This document shows positions 19,364-27,255 of a stretch of DNA of 64,000 nt, one piece after another (the stretch's first letter is position 1; each line of letters starts with the position of its first letter). The stretch comes from Candidatus Proelusimicrobium tauri. Its GTDB lineage: Bacteria > Elusimicrobiota > Elusimicrobia > Elusimicrobiales > Elusimicrobiaceae. The notes under the pieces are model-generated. The model was given only the letters and a program-made list of their open reading frames with translations. It had not been told where the DNA came from and did no database searches. Location: contig DBYY01000003.1 in the NCBI GenBank assembly GCA_002311025.1, forward strand, positions 14,708 to 78,707, given 5' to 3'. The position numbers and the translations under genes were made by a program.

Positions 19364-20671
19364 TTATTGTTTCTTTGCTCCGAAAGCAAAGTTAACAAAT
19401 TTAGAGCCATTACTATAAGCAAAGGATAAATCACCAACAACCTCGTCTTTATTTAGAGTTGAACCTTTAACTATAACACCTTGACCATAAGTTCCATCAC
19501 TATTTAATGCGGTATAATTTCCACTAATAGAGTTTATAACAAAGTTAGGTGAGGCAGAGTTATTTGAAACATTATATATAACACCTGTAAAAGAAGGATT
19601 TATGCCGAAAGTATATTCTCCTGCATCAAGACTATATTTCGTATTACTAAGAGATCCACTTAAGGTTTTGGAGTTAAAATCTAATGTAAGAGAGATGTTT
19701 CCAAAAACATAATATTTAGTATTATTTCCGCAACTTGCAAATGAGTGTTCCTGTCCTATAATATTTCCATAAAAAGTAGCAGTATTGTTAATATATCTAT
19801 TATAATCTGCAGTCTTAAGTTGTTTTTCGGCATCAAAAATATAAAATGTTTGAGTGCCTAATCTTTCACCACGGCGGTGGTCTAAATCATTGTGAGAGAA
19901 CTTTGCAAACCATTTAATATAACCGAAATCGCTATTTGAAAGGCCAGCCACTCTTCCTCCTAAAAGTAGTTCAGCCGAGGTTAAACTCCAATTAGCATTA
20001 GTAAAAGTACCTAATTTAGTTTCTCCACTTGAGGTAATATAGTAAAAATCAAGCGTAGGCAATACCTTTGAAATATTCGGATTTACTGAAAAAATATCGG
20101 CTCTGTAAGAGGTTCTTGGATTTGCGGTTAAATCAAAAGTAACCGAAACATTTGGATTAGTAGGGGTATAACCGGACATAAATTTGTTATTGCCGATAGG
20201 TGAATAAGTTTCATTAGTCCTATAAGTATTTGCGCTGACAAGTATCGGTGCAAAAAGATTTAACTGCGTAGTTATTTTTCCGTTTTGAAGACTTGCAGAA
20301 CTTACTCTACTTGCTAGAATGGTAGAAGCCGGAGCAGAAGCAAGAATACCACCTGTTTTTATGGAAGAGTTATTTCCGCCGAAAGAAATGGTTGAATTTA
20401 CCATACTAATAGCATTTGAAAGAGCAGGATTAGTAGTACCACCACCGGTGCTGCCACCTGTATTGCCACCAGTAGAACCGCCGGTATTACTTCCGCCGGT
20501 GTTTGAACCACTACCGCCGCCTCCGACTTGTCCCCCACCGGAACCGCCAGGACTGACCGGTCCGACAACGGCACTATTGCTGCCGCCGCCACCACCGCCG
20601 CTGTTAGATGCAATCATAACACCCCCGCCGATACCGAGGGCACATAAAATAGAAATGATAATTGTAGTCAT
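19364..20671 (-). CDS. TbpB-like barrel protein 3, candidate Slam substrate
   Basis: 435 residues with the common N-terminus (MTTIIISILCALGIGGG, MIASNSGGGGGG). Its linker is the most repetitive of the six, with GGSNTGGSTGGNTGGSTGGG units up to about residue 80. Then LLLGGRVAGLSNSDFGYI, ATFYGNIIGQ, GNISLTLDF, SGSLSNT, DEVVGDLSFA and the final FAFGAKK. No convincing promoter of the TTGACT-16 type and no terminator from gene 4 lie in the 126-nt gap upstream, so it may be read through from gene 4. Confidence 0.7.
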   Translation of the reverse strand: MTTIIISILCALGIGGGVMIASNSGGGGGGSNSAVVGPVSPGGSGGGQVGGGGSGSNTGGSNTGGSTGGNTGGSTGGGTTNPALSNAISMVNSTISFGGNNSSIKTGGILASAPASTILASRVSSASLQNGKITTQLNLFAPILVSANTYRTNETYSPIGNNKFMSGYTPTNPNVSVTFDLTANPRTSYRADIFSVNPNISKVLPTLDFYYITSSGETKLGTFTNANWSLTSAELLLGGRVAGLSNSDFGYIKWFAKFSHNDLDHRRGERLGTQTFYIFDAEKQLKTADYNRYINNTATFYGNIIGQEHSFASCGNNTKYYVFGNISLTLDFNSKTLSGSLSNTKYSLDAGEYTFGINPSFTGVIYNVSNNSASPNFVINSISGNYTALNSDGTYGQGVIVKGSTLNKDEVVGDLSFAYSNGSKFVNFAFGAKKQ

Positions 20672-20797
20672 AAATGCCTCCTATTAAAACAGGAAAAGTA
20701 TATAATATATAACTGTGCTCCATTTTTAATAAGTTTCAAGTGTAAAACTATTTTGTTTTTTAAATAAAACTCCTTTTTACTATTATTAGACTTATAT

Positions 20798-22207
20798 CTA
20801 TTGCTTTTTTGCGCCGAAAGCAAGGTAAGTGTTTAAGAACTGATGAATATTTTGCGATTGTACGGTAAAGGCAATTTTTCCAACTAATTCATCTTCAGCG
20901 GGAGAATTACCTTTTACTATCACGGCACTGCCAAAATTATCGCTATTATTCATAGGATGCAAATCTTGTCTATCAGTAGGATCTGTAACATCTTGTTCTT
21001 TGATATAAGTAACATTTGTAAAGGTTATATTTGGCGTGCCTTGACTAACATTATTTATATTTCCTGTTAAAGTCAAATTATACCAAACACTTCCTGTATA
21101 AGAATCGGCCAAATAAACATCCCCTATTGCTCCGGTACGAATAAACGGAAACAGTCTGGTATTGTTTATAGTTCCGCTAACAGTTTTGTTTGCTAGGTTG
21201 AGAGATAAACTAATATCTCCTGCAAAAAGTTTAGAGAAGTTATTTGCGCCATTAGTATAAGTCATGATATGTTGTATACCAGTAACATTACCTGTAAAGG
21301 TTGCGGTATTTCCGTATCTTGTTTGATAATTATTAGTTAGTTGATCTGAAGTTTTGAACATATAAAATGGCTCAGCCCCATATCTTGTCAAGAAATTCTT
21401 GAGAGTGCTATTAGCATTAATAGTTGCATTGGAATAGGCTGATTTCCAAGCATAATAACCAAACTCACTGTTTTTTAAGCCAAGTTGTCTTGCCCCTAAA
21501 GCAAATGCTTCTATATTCAAACTCCAAGTAACATTGGTTAAGGTAGCATTGAAAGGTTGTGTTTGATCAATAGAAAACTTTAAGTAAGATGCCTGCAGAG
21601 TTCCGATTTGCATTGTTTGAACACCTAAACCCAGACGATAGAAATCCGCGTTTACTTTAGATAAAGAACGACCTATACTACTTAAGTTTATGGTCTGGGT
21701 TACTGCAGGATTATTTTGTGTATAACCGGAAACAAATTGATATTCTTCAACATTTCCTTGTAAGTTTCTTGCCATAGTGGTATCATATTCTTCATTAGTT
21801 CTATAAGTTGTTCCACTTACATGAATAGGCGCATAAGGAGACATGCCAATGGTTAAAGTTGTTCCGTTTAAGGTAGTATTTCCGGTTGCTCCTTTACCAA
21901 TAGTTGTTACAGAAGGAAAAGGAACAGAAGCAAGCAAAGCGCCTGCTTGCACGGTAGCATTAGTTCCTCCACCTGTGGACCCACCGCCTGTAGAACCACC
22001 ACCTGTGGAACCACCCGTATTAGAACCACCGGAAGAACCGCCACCACCGCCTCCGACTTGTTCTCCGCCGGAAGAACCACCATCACCGGGAGTGACAGGG
22101 CCTACTACTGCACTACCGCCACTGCTACCTCCGCCGCCGGAAGATGCAAGCATCACACCGCCACCGATACCAAGTGCCGCTAAAATAGAAATGATAATTG
22201 TTGTCAT
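20798..22207 (-). CDS. TbpB-like barrel protein 4, candidate Slam substrate
   Basis: The longest paralogue, 469 residues. N-terminus MTTIIISILAALGIGGG, MLASSGGGG, then a long Gly/Ser linker to about residue 85. Landmarks: FALGARQLGLKNSEFGYY (NSE in place of NSD), ATFTGNVTGIQ, GDISLSLNL, SGTINNT, EDELVGKIAF and the final LAFGAKK. Extra length comes from an insertion between the barrel strands (about 330-360). Shares its variant handle motif with gene 5, so these two are probably the closest pair. Confidence 0.7.
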   Translation of the reverse strand: MTTIIISILAALGIGGGVMLASSGGGGSSGGSAVVGPVTPGDGGSSGGEQVGGGGGGSSGGSNTGGSTGGGSTGGGSTGGGTNATVQAGALLASVPFPSVTTIGKGATGNTTLNGTTLTIGMSPYAPIHVSGTTYRTNEEYDTTMARNLQGNVEEYQFVSGYTQNNPAVTQTINLSSIGRSLSKVNADFYRLGLGVQTMQIGTLQASYLKFSIDQTQPFNATLTNVTWSLNIEAFALGARQLGLKNSEFGYYAWKSAYSNATINANSTLKNFLTRYGAEPFYMFKTSDQLTNNYQTRYGNTATFTGNVTGIQHIMTYTNGANNFSKLFAGDISLSLNLANKTVSGTINNTRLFPFIRTGAIGDVYLADSYTGSVWYNLTLTGNINNVSQGTPNITFTNVTYIKEQDVTDPTDRQDLHPMNNSDNFGSAVIVKGNSPAEDELVGKIAFTVQSQNIHQFLNTYLAFGAKKQ

Positions 22208-22250
22208 AGTCCGTCTCCTATTAAATAAAAAATAGTAAGTGTATAGTTAA

Positions 22251-22278
22251 AGTATATGCAAAAACAAAGAAAAGTCAA
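22251..22278 (-). promoter_or_regulatory. Promoter of TbpB-like gene 4
   Basis: On the minus strand TTGACT, 16-bp spacer, TATACT, close in sequence to the promoter of gene 2 including the TTGCA/CAGCA just before the -10. Confidence 0.75.
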
Positions 22279-22293
22279 GATTTTTTACATAAA

Positions 22294-22326
22294 AAAAACC
22301 CTTATCTTTTTTAGATAAGGGCTTTT
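22294..22326 (-). terminator. Terminator after TbpB-like gene 5
   Basis: Stem CCCTTATCT / AGATAAGGG with a T-rich loop, flanked by A and T runs. Nearly the same stem as the terminator at 17976, as expected of duplicated units. Confidence 0.88.
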
Positions 22327-22344
22327 AAAAGTCATTAGTTTTTG

Positions 22345-23673
22345 CTATCTTTTTGCACCGAAAGATAGGAACACATTGTCAAAACTAGTGGCAGTTGTTT
22401 CTGCGGTATGTCCAGTAAAGGCAATTCTTCCTACCATTTCGTCTTTAGAAGCACTACTACCTTTTACTATAACGGCATCACCGAAATTTCCGTTTTCATT
22501 AATAGGGGTTAAGTTGTTACCGTCATAACGATATTCATAAGAGTTTATAGAATTTGTTTGCTCTCTATTATAATCTACGTTAGTAAAGGTAATATTGTTC
22601 GGTGTTGAAGTGCCGACATTATTTATGACACCCGTTAACGTGAAATCATACCAAGAGGTATTAGTTATACTACCGCTTACAGTTTTGTTTGCCAGATTAA
22701 GATTTAAAGTAATATCACCCGCAATGTTTGCAACATTATTGACACCGCAAGTCGTTCTGAAGAAATTTCTAAAACCGATAACATTGCCCTTAAATGTTGC
22801 TGTATTGCCATATCTGGCGGTATAATTATCTTTAAATTGCCTTGAAGTGTTAAACATATAAAATTGTTGTCCGCCATATCTGGTATAGCGTTTTTGCAAA
22901 CTTGAGGATGCTATTGCCCAACCAGTGCCGCTTGAATAGCCGTGTTCAATAATATAATTGGTAAATACAGATTTCCAAGTATAATAGCCAAACTCACTAT
23001 ATTGCAAGCCAAGTTTTCTGGCCCCCAAAGCAAAGTTCGTTAGATTAAAAGTCCAAGTAACATCCGTTAAGTTTGTGTAAGGCAGATTTTCCAAAATATT
23101 GTTGCTTGTAAGAAACGAAGCATTAAGCGTTGGAATGTTTTTTGTCTGTTGAGCCGGAAGATTATAAAAGTCAGCATAATTTGTGGAACTCTTAATGGAA
23201 CTTATATCGATAGTCTTTTTCATTACAGGGCTATCAGGAGTATAACCTGAAACGAATCTATAATTCCCATCAACAGTATAGGCACGTTCTTCGTTCGTTT
23301 TATAAGTTGTTCCGCTGACAAGGATTGGCGCAAAAGAAACAATACCGATACTTAAATTTTTTCCGCTTAAAGTAGTATTGCTTTTGGCCCCTTTACCTAT
23401 TGTGGTTACTCCGCTTAAAGAGCCGCTTGCAAGCAAAGCACCCACATTGGAAGAACCTGCTGTTGAGCCACCGGTATTAGAACCTCCTGTTCCCCCACCG
23501 GTGCTACCACCTGTATTAGAGCCACCGGTATTACTTCCGCCGCCTGAACCTCCGGGGTTTACCGGTCCGACAGCAGCGCTACTTCCGCCACCGCCACCGC
23601 CACCGTTAGAAGCAACCATAACCCCGCCACCGATACCGAGGGCACATAAAATAGAAATGATAATTGTTGTCAT
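22345..23673 (-). CDS. TbpB-like barrel protein 5, candidate Slam substrate
   Basis: 442 residues. N-terminus MTTIIISILCALGIGGG, MVASNGGGGGGG, linker with SNTGGSTGGGTGGS repeats to about residue 75. Landmarks: FALGARKLGLQYSEFGYY, ATFKGNVIGF, GDITLNLNL, SGSITNT, KDEMVGRIAFTG and the final LSFGAKR. Promoter at 23723-23750 and terminator at 22294-22326 make it a self-contained transcription unit. Closely related to gene 4 in its middle section (VTTIGKGA, GTTYKTNEE compared with GTTYRTNEE). Confidence 0.7.
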   Translation of the reverse strand: MTTIIISILCALGIGGGVMVASNGGGGGGGSSAAVGPVNPGGSGGGSNTGGSNTGGSTGGGTGGSNTGGSTAGSSNVGALLASGSLSGVTTIGKGAKSNTTLSGKNLSIGIVSFAPILVSGTTYKTNEERAYTVDGNYRFVSGYTPDSPVMKKTIDISSIKSSTNYADFYNLPAQQTKNIPTLNASFLTSNNILENLPYTNLTDVTWTFNLTNFALGARKLGLQYSEFGYYTWKSVFTNYIIEHGYSSGTGWAIASSSLQKRYTRYGGQQFYMFNTSRQFKDNYTARYGNTATFKGNVIGFRNFFRTTCGVNNVANIAGDITLNLNLANKTVSGSITNTSWYDFTLTGVINNVGTSTPNNITFTNVDYNREQTNSINSYEYRYDGNNLTPINENGNFGDAVIVKGSSASKDEMVGRIAFTGHTAETTATSFDNVFLSFGAKR

Positions 23674-23722
23674 AAATACCTCCTATTACAAAGGTAATTT
23701 ATACCTAAAATCTTATAACAAT

Positions 23723-23750
23723 ATTATATCCGTAATATATAAAAAATCAA
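23723..23750 (-). promoter_or_regulatory. Promoter of TbpB-like gene 5
   Basis: On the minus strand TTGATT, 16-bp spacer, TATAAT. Confidence 0.72.
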
Positions 23751-23770
23751 GAGTGTTTAATAATATAAAA

Positions 23771-23800
23771 AAGGAAGTCCCGTTAAAAAAGGACTTCCTT
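23771..23800 (-). terminator. Terminator after TbpB-like gene 6
   Basis: A perfect 10-bp stem (AAGGAAGTCC / GGACTTCCTT) with a 10-nt loop; an A-run on the plus strand gives the U-tract. Confidence 0.85.
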
Positions 23801-23820
23801 CAAATTTTCCAAACAATGTT

Positions 23821-25158
23821 TTATTGTGGTTGAGTGTAAGTACTTCCAAAAGCAAGGTAGTTAAATATATGAGTATCTTTATCAACTTTTCCAACAAAAG
23901 CAATACCGCCCACAAGTTCATCTTCGGAAGGATTGCTCCCTTTAACTATCGCAGCAGTGCCGAATAAATTATCAGAAGATAATTTTTTTAGACCTTCTCC
24001 GTTTAATTTATAACCTGTTATAGAATTTGTTTGTCCTGTATTATAAGAAACACTTTTTATTTGCATATTAGGGGTTTGAGCACCGAGGTTTGGCAAATAG
24101 ATTTCTCCTGATAAATTTAAGTCATACCAAGTTTTATCTCCTACCATAACATTTGTAATCGCGCCGGAAAAAGTTCTCTTATTACTAACTAAGTTAAAGT
24201 TAAGACTTAAGGTTATATTTCCCGTTAAATTATAATTGCTGTAACCGGTATTACAATTGGAATGTTCTTCGTGTTGAAGGCCGATAACTGTTCCCGTAAA
24301 AGTTGCTCTGTTATTGGGATAACGGTTTTTAAATTCCTGCCCGACAAGTTGTTTGGATTTATCAAACATATAGAACTGTTCCCCTCGGCTTTTACTGCGG
24401 ATATATTGTTCATAAGGTATATAGGGGTATCCTTCAACATATCCGCCGGTAATACCGGTAGTCCAAACATAATAACCAAAATCACTGTTTTTTAGACCTA
24501 ATTTTCTACCCCCTAAAGCAAGACTAGCCGAAGTAAAATTCCAAGTAGATCCCTTAAGTTGTAGGAAATAACTGTTTCCTTCTCCTGTTGGAATATTTAA
24601 ATAGAATTGTGATAAAGGCATAGTATTGGGAGTAGCAGAAGTATGCTGATAGAAATCCGCAAAATCACTTTGAGAGGATATTTGGTTTAAATTAAAGGAA
24701 ATTTGCATATTGGGAGATGATCCGTATTTTGCTAAATAGGAGCCATCACCCCAACCGACAAAACTTTGCGGGAAAGAATACCAAGTTCCTTGTAAAGAAG
24801 CATAGGGTAATTGGGTTACCAAATAAGGAACAAAAGCCGCAACCCCAATAGTTAAAGTCTTATTTTCTAAGGTTGTATTATTTTTTGATGTCGGCCCAAG
24901 GGTTGTAATAGAACTTGTGGAACCATTTTCAATAAAAGGTGAGACTGTTGGTAAATTTGGATTTGTTTGTCCGCCGGAGTTGCCTCCACCGGAAGAACCG
25001 CCACCTCCGCCGATTTGTTCCCCACCGCTTGAGCCGCCGGGATTTGCAGGAGCGACAACGGCACTGCTTGAGCCACCACCGCCACCGCCGTTAGAGGCAA
25101 TCATAACACCGCCACCGATACCGAGTGCTGCTAAAATTGAAATAATAATTGTTGTCAT
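23821..25158 (-). CDS. TbpB-like barrel protein 6, candidate Slam substrate
   Basis: 445 residues, the first of the tandem series in transcription order. N-terminus MTTIIISILAALGIGGG, MIASNGGGGGG, linker to about residue 70. Landmarks: LALGGRKLGLKNSDFGYY, ATFTGTVIGLQ, GNITLSLNF, FSGAITNVMVG, EDELVGGIAFVG and a C-terminal LAFGSTYTQPQ in which the usual GAKK is replaced by GSTY. AGGAGA precedes the ATG. Most similar in layout to protein 1, which also ends with a few extra residues. Confidence 0.7.
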   Translation of the reverse strand: MTTIIISILAALGIGGGVMIASNGGGGGGSSSAVVAPANPGGSSGGEQIGGGGGSSGGGNSGGQTNPNLPTVSPFIENGSTSSITTLGPTSKNNTTLENKTLTIGVAAFVPYLVTQLPYASLQGTWYSFPQSFVGWGDGSYLAKYGSSPNMQISFNLNQISSQSDFADFYQHTSATPNTMPLSQFYLNIPTGEGNSYFLQLKGSTWNFTSASLALGGRKLGLKNSDFGYYVWTTGITGGYVEGYPYIPYEQYIRSKSRGEQFYMFDKSKQLVGQEFKNRYPNNRATFTGTVIGLQHEEHSNCNTGYSNYNLTGNITLSLNFNLVSNKRTFSGAITNVMVGDKTWYDLNLSGEIYLPNLGAQTPNMQIKSVSYNTGQTNSITGYKLNGEGLKKLSSDNLFGTAAIVKGSNPSEDELVGGIAFVGKVDKDTHIFNYLAFGSTYTQPQ

Positions 25159-25200
25159 AAACTATCTCCTAAAAGACAGATCTTTTTAAACATATATAAT

Positions 25201-25228
25201 ATTATACAGAAAAGTGCAAGAAAGTCAA
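25201..25228 (-). promoter_or_regulatory. Promoter of TbpB-like gene 6
   Basis: On the minus strand TTGACT, a 16-bp spacer and a perfect TATAAT, 43 bases before the gene start. Confidence 0.8.
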
Positions 25229-25264
25229 GATTTTAATAAAATTATTTTTTTAAAAAATAATTAC

Positions 25265-25293
25265 TTGACATTAGTTTAAATAATTACTATAAA
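25265..25293 (+). promoter_or_regulatory. Promoter of the arginine decarboxylation operon
   Basis: A perfect -35 TTGACA and TATAAA at 17-bp spacing, one of the best promoters in the window. A small hairpin (GCGATA / TATCGC, 25301-25315) lies in the presumed 5' leader just before the AGGGGG ribosome-binding site. Confidence 0.85.
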
Positions 25294-25326
25294 TTATAAA
25301 GCGATATTTTATCGCTAGGGGGTTAA

Positions 25327-26625
25327 ATGAAGAAAAACATAGTTATATTACTATTGGCAATTCTATGTCTTTTATGCTTTGCTGTATTTATACAAGCAGA
25401 AGAAAATAAGACAAGCCAAAATCAAAACGCAAGCCCTATGATTATTCTTACAGAAGATGACTGGGAAGATACGGGAATTATTACTCCTGTTAAACATCAA
25501 AGGCGTTTGCAAGAAAATAAACAAGCCCATCAACAACTTGAAGATCCTTTTGCTTTTTATTCCGATTTCAAAGAATCGGTAGAAAAAATAATTGGTCTTC
25601 AGTTTGGTGCGGATATTTCTTTTACGGCGCAAAGGCTTTCGCCAAACGGAAAGCAAACAGCCATACAGGCAATTTACTATCCTTATGCCACTTGGACTTT
25701 ATTTAAGGATAAAGGTTTTATGGGAACGGCCGAATTAAACTTCAATTATAATTTGGTTCGTTATTGGGGGCAGGAAGCAGGCGTTCTTCAGGAAAGAGGC
25801 GGAATTGTAAACTCTATCAATGATTATCCGACAAGAGAGGATACTTTTAGCCAAGCCTCTTTTACTCATACTTGGGGTGGCGCTTTTAGTTGGCTTTCTT
25901 GGACTGTGGGGCAGTTCCCTATTTATAACTTTGACGGAACAGATTACGACGCAAACGAGCAAACAGGTTTAATAAACTATGTTCTTGCTCAAAATGCGAC
26001 GCAGGCCTATCCTTCGGCAAGTTTGGGTGCTTATATTCAAATTACACCGACGGAAAATCTAACTATAAGCGGCGGTTACCAAGATGCCCATAATGTAAGC
26101 GGAAATAAAATTGAATTCGACACCGCCTTTGACGGTAAATATACCGGTTTTGCTTCCATAAGTTATAGTTTTAATTTATTTGGCAAACCGGGGCAATATA
26201 GCGCACTGGGGTATTATCAGCCTTCCGTTGAAGAACAAGAAGGATATACTTGGGGTTGGTCGCTTAACAGTCAGCAAGGTTTGACGGAAAAATTAACTAT
26301 CTTTAACAGAATAAACGGTATTAGCGAGCAAATTTTGCCTATCAGCCGTTCTTATGTTTTAGGTCTTGCTTATAAAAATCCTTTGGATAGAAATCCTTTG
26401 GATGTTATAACTTTTGCTGCGGCTTATAATCAGTTAAGTGCGCAGGGGTTAGGTTACCCTGTTTATAACCGCGCTTATGAAATGGCTTTTGAAGCGCAAT
26501 GGGTTTGGGGGTTTTCTCAATACCTTACAATTACGCCGGATATTCAGGTTTATCCTAATGCCGGTTTAAATTCCGAAGAGGAATTTGTGACAGTTGTTTC
26601 CTTAAGAACAACATTTATGTTTTAA
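25327..26625 (+). CDS. OprB-like outer-membrane porin (AaxA-type)
   Basis: 432 residues with a signal peptide ([21 protein letters not shown]) and a barrel-like body rich in alternating aromatic strands that ends in TTFMF, the terminal Phe expected of outer-membrane barrels. Segments such as [11 protein letters not shown] and [11 protein letters not shown] recall OprB-family porins. It is followed after 17 nt by pyruvoyl-dependent arginine decarboxylase and then an antiporter. In Chlamydia the same order is aaxA-aaxB-aaxC, where the porin lets arginine cross the outer membrane. I infer the same role here. Confidence 0.72.
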   Translation: MKKNIVILLLAILCLLCFAVFIQAEENKTSQNQNASPMIILTEDDWEDTGIITPVKHQRRLQENKQAHQQLEDPFAFYSDFKESVEKIIGLQFGADISFTAQRLSPNGKQTAIQAIYYPYATWTLFKDKGFMGTAELNFNYNLVRYWGQEAGVLQERGGIVNSINDYPTREDTFSQASFTHTWGGAFSWLSWTVGQFPIYNFDGTDYDANEQTGLINYVLAQNATQAYPSASLGAYIQITPTENLTISGGYQDAHNVSGNKIEFDTAFDGKYTGFASISYSFNLFGKPGQYSALGYYQPSVEEQEGYTWGWSLNSQQGLTEKLTIFNRINGISEQILPISRSYVLGLAYKNPLDRNPLDVITFAAAYNQLSAQGLGYPVYNRAYEMAFEAQWVWGFSQYLTITPDIQVYPNAGLNSEEEFVTVVSLRTTFMF

Positions 26626-26642
26626 TTACGGGGGTTTGTTTT

Positions 26643-27248
26643 ATGACAGAAAATTGTAATCAGGAATACGGAACAAGATATCCGACTTTATGTTTTTATA
26701 GCGGCGGTGCAGGCCAAGCGCAAGACGGTATTCCGCCACAACCTTTTGAAACTTTTTGCTATGATTCCGCATTAAAACAGGCAAAAATAGAAAACTTTAA
26801 TGTTATTCCTTATACTTCGGTTTTACCGAAAGAATTATACGGCAATATCGTGCCGGTGGATATGGTAGCGGATAGTTTTCATCACGGCGCGGTGTTAGAA
26901 GTTATTATGGCAGGCAATGGCGCAAATATCAACGAGCATAAAGCAATTGCAACCGGCATCGGCATTTGCTGGGGTAAAGATAAAAAAGGCAATTTAATCG
27001 GTGGATGGGCGGCAGAATATGTAGAATATTTTAGCACACCTATTGACGATGAAATTGCCGAAGGTCACGCAAGAATGTGGCTTAATAAATCTTTAAACCA
27101 CGAACTTATGTTAAGAGGTGTTGAAAAACATAGCGAGTTTCAGTTCTTCCATAATTATCTTAACTTAACTCAACCTTTTGGTTATTGTCTAACGGTGCTT
27201 GGCTTTTTGAACTTCAAAAATGCTGCACCGGTGATTATTAAAAAATAG
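26643..27248 (+). CDS. aaxB: Pyruvoyl-dependent arginine decarboxylase
   Basis: 201 residues. This family cleaves itself at a serine to create a pyruvoyl cofactor and then converts arginine to agmatine and CO2, consuming a proton. The self-cleavage region is [10 protein letters not shown]: the serine that becomes pyruvate is kept, while the residue before it is Thr instead of the more usual Ser. [10 protein letters not shown] and AAIGI-like [10 protein letters not shown] follow in the family order. It is longer at the C-terminus than archaeal forms, as in the chlamydial enzyme. Gene order porin-decarboxylase-antiporter supports the call. Confidence 0.87.
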   Translation: MTENCNQEYGTRYPTLCFYSGGAGQAQDGIPPQPFETFCYDSALKQAKIENFNVIPYTSVLPKELYGNIVPVDMVADSFHHGAVLEVIMAGNGANINEHKAIATGIGICWGKDKKGNLIGGWAAEYVEYFSTPIDDEIAEGHARMWLNKSLNHELMLRGVEKHSEFQFFHNYLNLTQPFGYCLTVLGFLNFKNAAPVIIKK

Positions 27249-27255
27249 GTGATTT

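Noticed and set aside
17750..22080. Short repeats in the Gly linkers as a possible CRISPR or satellite array
   Set aside because: The repeats are codon-phased Gly/Ser/Asn/Thr triplets within open reading frames, with no spacer structure.
20319..25189. Rightward Pro-rich frames opposite each TbpB-like gene start
   Set aside because: They are the complement of the Gly-rich linkers and conserved N-termini, have no ribosome sites and vary in length with the linkers.
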